A DNA stretch of 64,000 nucleotides from Scleroderma bovista (taxonomy: Eukaryota > Basidiomycota > Agaricomycetes > Boletales > Sclerodermataceae): assembly GCA_037178675.1 (NCBI GenBank), contig JAYMGJ010000021.1, positions 1-64,000 on the forward strand. The letters are read 5' to 3'. Below are positions 1-10,691 of this stretch, in pieces. The stretch's first letter is position 1. Each line of letters begins with the position of its first letter. A model generated the notes under the pieces. That model did no database searches. It was not told the origin of the DNA and saw only the letters and a list, made by a program, of their open reading frames with translations. The position numbers were made by a program, and so were the translations under genes.

Positions 1-1004
1 CAGTCTTTGGGCAAATCCTGAGACCGAGTTCAAGCCTATTCTTGATCATACTATGTCCCTAGTTTCTGCTGTCTACCTTGCTTGTGCACGGACAATGACT
101 CCTGAGCGGGCTTCTGCTTATCGCACGAATATTGCTAGCTATGTAAAGAACTTGAAGATCATCCACCCGACTTTCAACTTGCGCCCAAACCATCACGCGT
201 CTTTTCATATTTATGACTATCTGTTGCTCTTCGGTCCTGTACACTCGTGGTGGACATTCCCTTTTGAGCGTCTTATCGGAGTCCTCCAGCGCCTTCCCAG
301 CAACCATAAATATGGTGTGTTGAGTATACTCCATTGTGCATCGTTGGCTAACATGCCTATTAGGAGAACTGGAAGTAACCATGCTCCATTCTTTTCTGAA
401 GGGTGCAAAACTACGTAGCTGGTTGTCACGATCAGACTGTCCACCTGTTATCCATGAATGCAAAGTCCTTCTTGATTGTGCATACCGGACCCCAGGCAAT
501 ATTGGTGGTGATGATGACGATGGTGCTGCTCCTGCTGATAATCTCCCGAAATGAAATGTTCCCCGGGATCTACGTGCGCTCATTGGACAATGTACAGCAG
601 TGCTGCGCGCTCAGTTACACGTACATGGGGTTTACTATTGTCGGTCATCGACCCACATTGGTAACTCCCTCATCTTATTCTATCCCTCTGGCAATTATGC
701 GTCATCACCTGTTCCAGGAAGTATCAAATATATCTATGAATCCAACAGATCTTGGCATTTTGCCGTCCAGCGACAACGACCATTATTAGCAAGTGGGGTG
801 ATCACCGCTGATCCCTTCGCCATATATCCACACTTCCCTGTGAAACTGTATTCTTCCATTCTTGAGGACAGATTAGAGAGTGTCCAAGTGGGTTGGGTCA
901 CAAGCCACTATGCACGATGGGCCATTTCAAGCGAGCAAGTTGTGGTCCTTTCTTTGTGTAGGGTGAGAGAGACTACTATTATTGGTTTGCCTGAAGTGAA
1001 CTAA
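1..1004 (+). pseudogene. CACTA-type transposon tnp2-associated protein, C-terminal remnant
   Basis: The reading frame is open from the window edge through about 345, then continues in another frame from about 336 to 1004. Conserved pieces typical of the region that follows tnp2 transposase in Agaricomycete CACTA elements are visible: HPTFNLRPNHHASFHIYDYL and GPVHSWWTFPFERLIG in frame 2, then VTMLHSFLKGAKLRSWL and, after a stop, THIGNSLILFYPSG and PFAIYPHFPVKLYSS in frame 3. One frame change (near 336-350) and one TGA (552-554) interrupt it, so it is a pseudogene. The transposase domain itself would lie to the left of the window. The family call rests on remembered motif similarity. Confidence 0.72.
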
Positions 1005-1128
1005 TTTCGCCTAATTTCACCTCCAGGATTAGGCTACACACACTATGGACTTGTATATGTACATCGTGATTGGCATTGTTTTCAATGGGATGATGACTGA
1101 ATGCCTTCAATGGGGTGATGCAACTAAG

Positions 1129-1200
1129 GAGAGTCGGGCGAGGAGAGTCGGGCGAGCGGTGGGCGATCATCGGGCGAGCGGTGGGCGACCGTCGGGCAAT
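1129..1200. repeat. Short GC-rich tandem repeat, 22-bp unit
   Basis: Two adjacent 22-bp units at 1149-1170 and 1171-1192 differ only in their last few bases, flanked by partial copies of CGGGCGAG. It sits just after the tnp2 remnant and could be part of that element's 3' end. I did not find a clear CACTA terminus. Confidence 0.5.
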
Positions 1201-1204
1201 TCAT

Positions 1205-1593
1205 TTAGTCCATGGATACAACTTAACATTTATTACCACATTTTGTCCACAAACTTAATTTCTAATATGGGCCCTGTTGTTATTGTTTGTCGGTATTCAA
1301 AATTTGCATCTTTATTTTCTGCCAGGAAAAGTTTGAAGTTTAGCCAAGGCACATACCTGAAGCCAATATGCGAAGCTTTCACACATATTCTGTCTGCGCC
1401 AAAATGTCTTATTTGAGTCAACCTTTACACCAGGACAGCACGAGTGCCAACACATTAAGTTTCCTCCGACGTATATTACACTGACTATACTTCAAGTAGC
1501 ACCACCGCAAAAATGTCAGATTAAATTTCCAATTTGCGATTCACATTTCTCACTACATTTACACCCGGCTTAAATTCTGCTAACCGCGTTGTG
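1205..1593. other. Unassigned spacer between tnp2 remnant and copia LTR fragment
   Basis: AT-rich sequence with only short open frames and no motif I recognise. It may be further decayed CACTA sequence. Confidence 0.4.
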
Positions 1594-1805
1594 TTAGTAA
1601 TAGTCCTCTTTAGAGTAGATGTTACATGTCACATGTCACGCGTCACAGTCACGCGTCACACTATTTGTTGTATATAAACAGTGTTCATCGCTTATATAAT
1701 ATAACAGCTCTTAACCAGCTACCGCTATCATCTCTGGTTGTGTACTCCACCCAACAGGTGAGTTGGAGTAGCAGTTCCTCTACGTACATAGGTATTGCTT
1801 CAACA
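1594..1805 (+). mobile_element. Truncated copia LTR (3' part), same family as copia-1/2/3
   Basis: Matches the family LTR from the TTAGTAATAGTCC segment to the terminal GCTTCAACA, in plus orientation. The first roughly 60-70 bp of the LTR are missing. Its intact end abuts the ABC-transporter pseudogene just after the Walker A motif, so this LTR cut the gene before most of the nucleotide-binding domain. It carries the internal AACAGGTGAGTTGG splice-donor-like motif seen in all copies. Confidence 0.85.
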
Positions 1806-2347
1806 GGTAGAGCGTACTGCCCAAGGAGAGCACCTATGGTGGATTTGCCACATCCCAATGGGCCGACAATGTATGTCATTTCGCAAGCGGGGAGATACAT
1901 GTTGACACCACTTAGGACAGGCGTGTCAGGGCGAGTTGGGTAGGAGAATGTGATATTAGTAAGGCAAAAGTCACTCGCGAAACAGACTGGTGTGATTCAC
2001 CAGAGAATTGGAGATTTATGAGGTTGAGGGCTCAAGCCCTTGGAGTCATCGTGTGTGGACATGTGTGGGGGAGTTGAGGACACAATGAGAGATGCGAGTT
2101 CGGCAGCTGTGATTTTTCCTTTGGCGAGCACTACAAGGAGTGGCATGGCCATCTGGAGGTTACTCATGGCTATGAGACACGCCCAGAAGACGCTCATGAC
2201 GCCTCCAGGCTGGATCTTGCCCTGTGTGCCGAACCAGAATCCCTCAATGAACATGGCCATCGTGACGAACTGGGATGCCCCAGTAGTACCACCCCATATG
2301 GTGGGGAGTGCTGGCAGTGCGGCAGGGATACGCATGAGGAGAGAGGA
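1806..2347 (-). pseudogene. ABC transporter (Ste6/ABCB-like) pseudogene, downstream segment
   Basis: The minus strand encodes the end of a transmembrane domain (TIWGGTTGASQFVTMAMFIE, then FWFGTQGKI and VFWACLIAMSNLQM) and the start of a nucleotide-binding domain: NITFSYPTRPDTPVLSGVN then YIVGPLGCGKSTI, which contains a Walker A consensus GxxGxGKST. An in-frame TGA lies between the two parts (about 1994-1999). The gene stops at 1806, where a copia LTR fragment begins, so Walker B, signature and the second half are absent. The upstream segment of the same gene lies beyond copia-1 at 7146-7540; joining across the insertion minus one target duplication keeps the frame. Such transporters export peptides or lipophilic drugs; this copy cannot function. 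Confidence 0.85.
2343..2347. repeat. Target-site duplication of copia-1, left copy (GAGGA)
   Basis: GAGGA directly precedes the LTR at 2348 and is repeated at 7146-7150 directly after the other LTR. Confidence 0.93.
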
Positions 2348-2622
2348 TGTTGAAGCAATACCTATATACGTAGAGGAACTGCTACTCCAACTCACCTGTT
2401 GGGTGGAGTGCACAACCAGAGATGGTAGCAGTAGCTGGTTAAGAGCTGTTCTATTATATAAGCAGTGGACACTGTTTATATACAACAAATAGTGTGACGC
2501 GTGACATGTGACATGTAACATCTACTCTAAAGAGGACTATTACTAAGTCTACACTAATATGGGTCGCAGTCTTGTGCGCACTTCGTCGACGGTTTACGCC
2601 GGGTGCACGTGCGACTTCAACA
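2348..2622 (-). repeat. copia-1 3' LTR
   Basis: 275 bp with inverted TGTTGAAG/CTTCAACA ends. The adjacent internal bases read on the minus strand as a purine-rich GCGAGGGGGAG tract, the expected plus-strand primer, so this is the 3' LTR. Confidence 0.92.
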
Positions 2623-2668
2623 CTCCCCCTCGCTGTGCTGCACGTAGAGCACTTCAGCAAATAAGGCG

Positions 2669-5600
2669 CTAGATGCTGCCAGAGGGAAACTGTAAGCCTA
2701 GTTGAGCTCTGAACTTCGTGAATTTCTCGCGGGGCAAGTTCTTGGTGAGCAGATCGGCAGGATTCTCAGCACCATCAATGAAGAATAGTTCCACGTTACC
2801 TTTCGCGACTGACTCGCGGATTCCGTGGTAGCGGATGTCGATGTGCTTGGAGTGAGGCTCCATTACAGGGTTGGATGCCATGAATATGGACCCCTGATTA
2901 TCACCGCAAATCGGGATAGCCTTCAGCTTATAGCCGAGCTCACCGAGTAGACTCTGAATCCAGGTAACTTGGTGAGCGCAATCGCTCAAAGCCATGTATT
3001 CAGCCTCAGTGGACGAGTACACAATGGTCTTCTGCACACGAGAAGTCCAGCTGATCAAGCCATCTGCAAGCTTCAGGTAAAAACCTGTTTGTGAGAGGCG
3101 AGAGGTAGGGTCTGATCCCCAATCTGAGTCCATGCATGCAATCAGGCCAGCATTGGATCCACCATTGTACACTAAGGAGTAATTAGGTGTACCAATCAAG
3201 TAGCGACAAATATAAAGCGCCTTGGATAGGTGGTCCTGGGATGGGTTCGCAGCATGGCGTGAGAGATGGGTGACTGCAAAGGCAATGTTGGGCCTAGTGC
3301 CTAACATAAGGTACAGAAGGGACCTAATAACTGTCTGGAAACGGGAGCGGAGTTCCACATCAACAGGCTCTGTATTCTTGGCGGCATAGTAGCCAGCCGG
3401 CAGTGGGGTGCTTGCGGACTTTGCATTAAGCATGCCGCAGCGTTCGATGACCTTTTGGAGGTACACGCATTGATCCAGGTGGATAGTGCGACCCTTGCGA
3501 GTGATTCGCGGAGGCACTGGAGATGGCATACAGGGAGGATTTATTTGATTAGGCTCTTCCTCAGGAGCCTCAGGTTCCTCGCGCTTTGGATCGTCATCCT
3601 GCGCTTGGGGATGTGGGTAGCCATGGTCATGTTCCACATCATCATCACTGTTGGTATCATCAGGGGGATTCCCTGGTCGATCAGTGGCTGGTTTTGGATT
3701 TGCCCTTCCAAAAGGGTTCTCGAGAGGTTCGCGCCTGTTTTTGGGGCAGCGAGGGAAGTGACACTCGTCAAAGACGGTGTGAGCAGTGGTAAACATTGCA
3801 TTGGTGGAGTGCATAAACAAGAAATTGCGCTCATTGCCAGGGGCAACTCCGACATAAGTCATTAGCTCCGACTTGGGAGCCATCTTATTTGCTCGAGCCG
3901 AGGCTGGGAGGTAGACAAAGGCTCCACAGCCAAATACACGGAGGTGGTCGATGTTAGGCATCTCCCCCTTAAGCATTTCATGGGGGGTGCACCATCGCAG
4001 GCGAGCTACCGGAGTACGGTTGTAAAGGTGAGTTGCGTGAGCGAACGCAAATTCCCACCAGGAGTCAGGAATGCAGGCTTGATGCCGCATAGACTCAGCT
4101 TTATCCATGAGAGTGTGCCCTAAACGCTCAGCACAGCCATTCTGCATGGGGGTTCTTGGAGCACTTTGATATATTTTAATTCCTTTCTCAAGGAGTGCTC
4201 GATCAAACAGATCGGATTTATACTCTCTGCCGGCATCGGACATCCATCCAACGACGTGCGTATCATGTTGGACACGCACCATTTCGAGGAAATCTTTGGC
4301 AGCCGTAATCACTGCAGCTTTGGAGCGAAGAGGCATAGTCCAGGCATGAGAAGTATAGTCGTCGTAGAAGGTAATAACATATTTAAACTTCCGGTACGAC
4401 GTAACCGGGAAGGATTTGAGGTCAGAGTGCACCAGCTCAAAGGGCTTGGAAGCACGTCTTTCATTCTCTGGGAAAGCTCGATTGGGCATCTTGCCAAGAG
4501 CACATCCAGGGCAAACACAGTCCTCAGTAGGAAAGTGGATCTCCGGGAAGCGCTGCGTATGCTTTTGCGCGCGTCGGAGTACTTCCTTAGAGGGGTGCCC
4601 GAATCTCCAGTGCATAATGTCGTAATCGACTTTGCTCATGGAGGCGATATAGTTAGATCTAATTATCGGGATAGATCTAATCCCGAAAATGATGTTGCAA
4701 TCATCTTCTGGGTCTGGCCGAAACCATAGGCGTTCATCTTTATGAATGAGGCTAATGCCTTGCTTATCGCCAGTGACTTTATAGTTACGCTGGAGCATTT
4801 TGCCCATAGAAATAAGGCGTGCAGTAGCGCCTGGCATATGGAGCACTTGGGTGAGTGTAATAACTTTCTCATCCCCTGAGTTGTGGTCTAGGCACCGGAG
4901 TAATACCGTGCCAATGCCAGCAATTAGTGCTACACCATTTGCGGTTTTGGCATAGTGCGCTCGCTTTAGCGCATTATAGGAGGTGAAATCACCTATGTCA
5001 CCAGTAAAGTGGCGTGATGCACCAGAGTCTAGGAGCCAGAAGGCACCAGAAAGTTCACTATCGTCAACCATTTTTCCCTTACAGCCAGCACAGCGTGCAT
5101 TATTCGAACACGAACAAATATATGCATTACTCGAGACACAACACGACAAATTGTAGTTACTGCTCGCTATATACAGTGCCGGAATAAAGCGCATATGTAA
5201 AGGGAGCGTGTCAGTGTCGGTCAGCACGCGTGCAGAAGGTACCTGCCTGAAGAGGCTGGCCTCCGCGCCCATCGCCATCGACGTCGCGTTGTAGCGGTCA
5301 AGGACCATCGCGTCGATTTTGTTGAACTCGTCGTCGGCGAAGGGCTCATGGGCGAAGGGTTCATCATCCCCAAGGGAGATGGCATCCTCCTCATACATCG
5401 TGATGCGCTCCTCGAGACGAGGGTGCTTCAGCGAGGAGGGACCGGCCTCGGGCTGGTCCAGGTTCGCACTTGCCATCGACACAACTTGGTCGAGGGTGCG
5501 GATGGTTTGGCAGGAGGGCTCTACCCCCAAGCGGTGTGCCAAGTTGAAGGCCTTAATAGTATTTGTGAATGCAGGGGGGCCGTAGTGGGCAGCACCAGGA

Positions 5601-6472
5601 GTGTGAGCCAGGGCACAAGGGTCGACGGTGGGCTCTGGTCCATTGTAGTGGACGTAAGTGGCGAAGGCTGCCTGTTGGGCGTTCTCGCGGCAAGCACGAG
5701 CCTTCTTGCTGCCACGGCGTGTGCGGCCTCCTTGTCCTTGGGCAGGAGCGTTTCCGCTCGCACCGCCGAAGGACCCGCCTTGCTGCTGCTGCCTTTGAGG
5801 CTGTTGCTGCTGCTGGGCGAACTTTGGGTCAGCCGGCTTGCGCTTCACAGCGCTAAGCTTATTTGCCTGGGGGCCCTTACCACCGCCGCGCGAAGAGGCG
5901 CCTTTCTGCTCGAAGGAGAGAGTAGCAGCTTTGACGATCCCATCGGGCTTGAGGTTCTTAATCTCGTCTGGTGACGTCTGGCTGAGAATTTGAGCTACGA
6001 CCTCCATAGTAGGAGGGAGCTTGCACAGAATGATCATCGCCTGCACGGGGGCAGGGAACTCGAAGCCAGCGTCCTTGAGATACGCAAAGTGGCTAAGCAC
6101 TTTGGTGATTGCCGGAGCGGGGTGAGAGCCAGCGGGGATGGTAGTTGCCAGGAGCTTGCTGAGCTCAGCATAGGCGGAACCAATACTGGGGGCGCCAAAG
6201 TTCTTCTTGAGGTGGTCCCAGACATCCTTAACATTGTCGAGGTTCGAGACCACAACCTGGATCGAGGGGGCGAGGCGCAAGGTGATGTTACCAAGCGCTC
6301 TCTCGGTGTTGTCGTCCCACTCCTTTCGGTCATCGTGACCGGCAACGGGTTGTGTCGTCGAGTAAACATACCATTGGCCTTGTGCCCGGAGGTAGGCCTG
6401 CATAGAAGTGTGCCACTGCTGCCAGTTGGAGCCAGTGAACACGGGGACCATCTTGTCAAGAGCGCTGGACAT
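2669..6472 (-). pseudogene. copia-1 gag-pol open frame with reverse transcriptase deleted
   Basis: The most likely start is the ATG at 6472 (MSSALDKMVPVF); the frame is open further upstream but only from a TTG. About 1267 codons run without a stop. In order: gag (SNWQQWHTSMQAYL, then a poly-Gln, Arg/Gly-rich tail), aspartic protease with DSGASRH at about 5009-5029 (residue about 482), integrase zinc module (H, H, CPGC), and the integrase core with VHSDLKSF, WMSDAG and NGCAERLG supplying Asp, Asp and Glu (residues about 682, 744, 782). The frame then jumps at about 3509/3510 from the proline-rich linker (PSPVPP) straight to ITRKGRTIHLDQ and the RNase H/C-terminal part. Against copia-2 exactly 1122 bp (374 codons) are missing. 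The protein could cut and integrate but not reverse transcribe. Confidence 0.9.
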
Positions 6473-6857
6473 GGTGATGTTCTGTTGGGAGTCAACGGAG
6501 TCAGCAAATGAATGTGACAACAGACAAGCAAGAAAAGAAGAAAAACACCTGAGTGCTAGTGAAAGCACTTCTGTCAACAGCTAACTCATGACTAGGTCAT
6601 GCCAGCGCAAGTCGTCGACAATGTTTGCCATGGTTGGCGCAAGTCATCAACGAACTTCACCTGGGGCAATACAGGTGCTCAACTAGGAGCTCACTGTCTG
6701 GCGCAAGTCGTCGACCGACTTCGCCTTGTGGCTGTGCAGGGGCTCAGCTAGGAGCTCAATGTGGTCCACAGCATCAAGCTAGTTAAAGCGATGCTCAGGG
6801 AGCTGGAGCACTGTCTGGTGCATTGCTGCACACAGTGCGCTCACAGGGCTCATAACC
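6473..6857 (-). promoter_or_regulatory. copia-1 leader with half-tRNA primer binding site
   Basis: Directly after the 5' LTR the minus strand reads GGTTATGAGCCCTG (6844-6857), complementary to the anticodon region of initiator tRNA-Met, as in Drosophila copia, which primes from a tRNA half. The rest of the leader has imperfect repeats of a CGACGACTTGCGC-type motif and ends in a CTGACTC branch-like motif and CCCAACAG just before the gag ATG. Confidence 0.75.
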
Positions 6858-7145
6858 TGTTGAAGCAATACCTATATATGTAGAGGAACTGCTACTCCAA
6901 CTCACCTGTTGGGTGGAGTGCACAACCAGAGATGGTAGCAGTAGCTGGTTAAGAGCTGTTCTATTATATAAGCGGTGGACGCTGTTTATATACAACAAAT
7001 AGTGTGACACGTGACTGTGACGCGTGATGTGTGACATGTAACATCTACTCTAAAGAGGACTATTACTAAGTCTACACTAATATGGGTCGCAGTCTTGTGC
7101 GCACTTCGTCGACGGTTTACGCCGGGTGCACGTGCGACTTCAACA
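6858..7145 (-). repeat. copia-1 5' LTR
   Basis: 288 bp, same termini as the 3' LTR, followed on the plus strand by GAGGA (7146-7150), the second copy of the target duplication. It contains the AACAGGTGAGTTGG motif near its 3' end on the element sense strand. Confidence 0.93.
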
Positions 7146-7540
7146 GAGGATTCATGGGATTCCGCATTGGAGGCTTTGAGTGCACCAATGTTAGCAGCTG
7201 CGTGTGAAACAAGGGATGCAGCACGCATAAGGAGGTTACATTTGTGGGCAAGGCGAGGACCTGCGAGTGCCTGGGAGAATCCCTAGACAAAGATGAGAAT
7301 GGGCAAGGCAGAAAGAATAATGAGGGTGAGCAGTGGGCCCCAGTAGAAGGCCAGTGCGAGAGAGGGTGTTGTGGTGAGGTACTGCAGGAGCATGGTAGGC
7401 CTGTCTCCCGACATTGTGCTCGCTGGTCCATATCCAGAGGCTGTTGGTGACGCTACTCATGACGAGTGCGGCGAAACCGAGGGCAACTAGCTCAATGGCT
7501 GCAAGGTCGACACTATAGAAAGGTGGTGGTCTGCACAGGG
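7146..7540 (-). pseudogene. ABC transporter pseudogene, upstream segment
   Basis: Minus-strand reading gives transmembrane-domain sequence: VDLAAIELVALGFAALVMSS, NSLWIWTSEHN, then in a shifted frame LALAFYWGPLLTLIILSALP, ILIFV, a TAG, GFSQALAG and NLLMRAASLVSHAAANIGAL. A block is missing between GRQ and PTMLLQYL (frame change near 7425) and TAG (about 7289-7291) interrupts the frame. It continues across the copia-1 insertion into 1806-2347. The hydrophobic stretches fit helices of an ABCB-type transmembrane domain. The gene was probably decaying before or around the time of insertion. Confidence 0.82.
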
Positions 7541-7867
7541 AAGGTCTAGCCTGAGGAAGGGAAAAGGAGGAGACCTGTAGGGTAACCTCAGTAGTCTGGC
7601 AAGCTACTGTTATATTTAGTATATACCTGTAGGGTAACTACAAGGTATCAGTAAGTAGGAATAGACAAGATAGTCAGTGGTACTTACTTTCACTGAATGT
7701 GGTATTCGTCTGTATGCATCCAATGTGAAGACATCGGGAACAGGGAGATCAAATGAGAACACTCACAGAGCTGATGCCTTGTTATGGGCTCGTCTTGCCT
7801 GCAAGTTTGTTAAATCAAATACTCTTGGTTGAACAACTGAAGAGTGGATCAACAAATTGATAATGTG
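7541..7867. other. Unassigned spacer
   Basis: No convincing coding sequence. CCTGTAGGGTAAC occurs twice (about 7573 and 7627), which may mark a degraded element. A strong splice-donor-like CAGGTAAGTAT at about 7873-7883 suggests an upstream exon of the next gene may once have ended here. Confidence 0.4.
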
Positions 7868-8894
7868 TGCATCCAGGTAAGTATAGGTCAATCCTCAACA
7901 ATCTCATGGCGAGGGCTGGGGAAACTGGACAAGCAAGGTTCCACTCCTTGATCCTTGACACATTGAAACCACCGATATCTCATGTACTCGCCGTCTTCAA
8001 CATAGAACAGGGCGACTGGGGACCCACATACCAGCCTACCTTGATGCCCATCAGTGCCGACATGTATACAAGAGACTTTCGCACAAATATCATCCCACAA
8101 AGTCCCCCTGGCACACCTTATCCTGTTCCATACTGGGACCAGCAGCTGTCCCCATCTACTAGTATCTATGCATGTCTTCGCCTTGGTGCTTCCTTCATAG
8201 AAGGCCTTCTGACAGCCGTTACAAGCCAGAAATGCAAGCTCAAATCTGTTCCATTCATTCATCTAGAACTAAAACCATGGCCTGAACGACATGCACAACA
8301 AAGAAAATTTTGGCAAGAAGTCCCCCCAGAAGCCCCTGAAGTGTCTCCAAACAATGGGATCGCAACCACACAGCATGGGAGGTCATGCCCCTCGCTGCTA
8401 CCCTGCAGGCAGAAGACATGGAATCTCCTCTCACCACACCACCCTCCTCCCCTATCCCAGTGGAAGGCAACTCCGTGATGGATTCCAAAACAGTGGCACA
8501 ACATTCTCGTCTTTCTTACACACACAACCGTGTAAGTGATATTATCTTTATCACCTATTTTGTTGAAGTTTTTTTTGGCTCTAGTTTTGCTGTTTTTGTC
8601 AGGATGGTGGAACAGTTCATTGCTGCAGCCGGTGCAGAAGGGTGGTGTGCACGCTTTGCCTTGTTGTGCCCGAAGGATACAAGGATGCTGTCATAGCCGA
8701 AGGCGTTGTATTTTGTTGTCCAGGATGCCATGAACAAGAAGATCGGGCAACCGGAAGTGATGGGAAAAGGGTGTTTCTCCCTTACTGGGTGAGTCTCATT
8801 TCCATGATAACTATTTCTGTTTAATTTTCTGTTTGTCTCTCAGGGCTTCACGACCAAAAACGAAAACGGCGCGCAAGTGCCTGTCCTGCCAACC
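7868..8894 (+). pseudogene. Fragment of a multi-exon gene with a Cys/His-rich (PHD-like) cluster
   Basis: I do not recognise the family with certainty. A coding-looking stretch runs to about 8478 (MARAGETGQARFHSLILDTL, VPYWDQQLSPSTSIYACLRL) and shifts frame near 8355-8385 into a frame carrying LAATLQAEDMESPLTTPPSS. Two introns are clear: 8532-8602 (GTAAGTG...TTTGTCAG) and 8789-8843 (GTGAGT...CTCTCAG), both phase 0. The exon between encodes CCSRCRRVVCTLC and FCCPGCHEQED, a CxxC...CxxC...CxxCH arrangement likely to bind zinc and reminiscent of a PHD finger. The last exon is cut at 8894 by a gypsy LTR whose first three bases supply a TGA. Probably a host gene or a multi-copy fungal family member, now truncated at both ends. 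Confidence 0.55.
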
Positions 8895-9276
8895 TGAGAC
8901 AACCCTAAGGGCAAAACCCAAAGAACTACCACACGGGACTCTGAGGAGGGAATAGGACTAGAGATCTTAGAGCAAAGACCCAAAGAGAGCTCGAATGGAG
9001 AGCCTCTGGGTGCTGGATTGCAATGGTATATATACTATACTACACATGTCCTGTGCGAGGCTATCCATGAGGCTGTATGCTGTATGAGGCAGTGAACACA
9101 GCTGCCACCCTGTGGTAATGCTATGCTAATGACATCAAGGGATACAGCATGTACAGCATGAGGCTGTAGTCTAGACAGACCTACAGATAAGATGCACTAG
9201 ATAAGATACTACAGTACGATAAGATAAGATGTCATCTAATCGCAGATTAGATAAGATAAAAAGTTAGACCGTTACA
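8895..9276 (-). repeat. gypsy-1 3' LTR
   Basis: 382 bp, TGAGACAAC...GACCGTTACA on the plus strand. The adjoining internal sequence reads on the minus strand as AAGGGGGGAGTAG, a good polypurine tract, so this is the 3' LTR of the minus-strand element. A second, internally deleted copy lies at 42734-43054. Confidence 0.85.
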
Positions 9277-9287
9277 CTACTCCCCCC

Positions 9288-10691
9288 TTAGGTGCAGGAT
9301 TCCAGACTGCAAAAGGTAGGTTTGCATACGGTAAGATTCTTGGGGATCCAAGTAAATAACGAGTCGAAGTCTGACTGCACCATACGAAGCTTGCGAGGGG
9401 CAGAGGGATTTTCCTTATAAAAATGCTCGACTACCAGAGGAGAATTCTTTAGATTCAACAAGGGTTCCCATGTTATTTCGTGTTCTTCGTACCCTTTCCA
9501 ATGTACCAAGTACTGGAGCCGGTGTCTATAAATATGGGACGCTACAATATAGTCCACTTCGTACTCTTCATTGCGTTCTTCAGAAACAAGCACTGGGCCG
9601 GGCCAGGAAACAGGTTGTCCAGGGAGTGGACCTAAATAAGGCTTGACTTGAGAGACATTCACTACCGGGTGAATCCAAAGAGTTTTTGGGAGCTTAAGCT
9701 CGACTGCATTCGGGGTTACTTGAGTCACCTCATAGGGGCCAATCCACTTTTCCGTAAGCTTCTTAGAAGTGCGATTCAACATACGAAGATTGTCCGTTGA
9801 GAGCCAGACTTGCTGACCAATAGTATAATCCAGGGCAGGATTTCTATGCTTATCCGCCTGAAGCTTCATGTTGCATTTAGCCTTCTCAGAAGATTCAATG
9901 ACTTTGTTAAATATGGCAGCAAAGTCCTTAGCCACTGGGGCTACCATCTGCACTGGCTCTACACCCATGTGCAGTGAATAACTCCGGGTAATTCCAAACG
10001 GGGAATTGGTAGTAACCTCCGAGACCGTGTTGTTCCAGACAAACTGGGCAATCTTGATCCATTTAGCCCCCGTTTGTCTGTCAGTTTGCGGGTGAAAGGC
10101 AGTAGACATTTTGCACTTTATGCCTAAAAGCCGGTACAACTCCCCCAGGAAGTTGCTCGCAAAGACCGATCCACGGTCGGATATTACGGTGCTAGGAAGT
10201 CCATGCTGGCACCAAATGTGATCTCTAAACAATCCAGTGGTTGTTAATGCAGTCTCTTCCTTAGTGCATGGTACAAAGACCACCTCTTTGGAGAACCGAT
10301 CAATGACTACTAATATATAATTATAACCAAGGGATTCTGGCATCTCAGTAAAGTCCATCATGACGTCAAGCCACGGTCCTTCTGGGACAGGGAGGGGAAG
10401 GAGACTTCCTGAAGTTTTTTGATTCGAAACCTTTGACTGTTGACACTTTTGACAGTGCTTCACATAGGTTTGGATCTGCTCCTTCATCCCTTTCCAGGTA
10501 TAGTGCTTCCTGAGTGCATTAAACGTAGCCTTGACACCCTTATGTCCGGCAACAGGTGTGTCATGAAAGTCCGTGATTAGCGACTGACACTCTTCGTAAG
10601 TCTGATCCGTAACGTCGATTGATTTAATAGATACAGGGTTTAACAAGGTTTGATCCTTGTTGTCTTCGGAACTAGAGACGTAATAGTCCGA
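9288..10691 (-). pseudogene. gypsy-1 integrase with C-terminal chromodomain
   Basis: Part of the gypsy-1 pol frame downstream of the TGA at 10692-10694. The N-terminal zinc module is visible (FHDTPVAGHKG, HCQKCQQSK), then the core with DVMMDFTEM and VISDRGSVFASNF supplying two catalytic acidic residues. The third is gone: after STAFHPQTDRQTG the expected ...TERVNQxxEQ segment is replaced by AKWIKIAQFVWNN, an internal deletion that removes the catalytic Glu. The C-terminus carries IVASHIYRHRLQYLVHWKGY and ITWEP, a chromodomain that in chromoviruses directs insertion to marked heterochromatin. The protein is inactive as an integrase. Confidence 0.85.

Larger units (their letters stand above)
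2348..7145 (-). mobile_element. copia-1: complete Ty1/copia LTR retrotransposon
   Basis: A 4798-bp element bounded by LTRs of 275 bp (2348-2622) and 288 bp (6858-7145), both with TGTTGAAG...CTTCAACA termini, and flanked by a perfect 5-bp duplication GAGGA. Internal order on the minus strand is 5' LTR, initiator-tRNA-type primer site, leader, one long gag-protease-integrase-RNase H frame, G-rich polypurine tract, 3' LTR. The LTRs differ mainly by a 13-bp length change in a GTGACATGTGAC-type tract. It landed in an ABC-transporter gene. Most of the reverse transcriptase is deleted in frame, so it is non-autonomous. Confidence 0.95.

Noticed and set aside
5348..5974. Long antisense frames opposite the copia gag (5348-5974, 20442-21482, 49752-50486)
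   Set aside because: They mirror the GC-rich, Gln/Gly-rich gag on the other strand and are found in all copies; codon-bias shadows.
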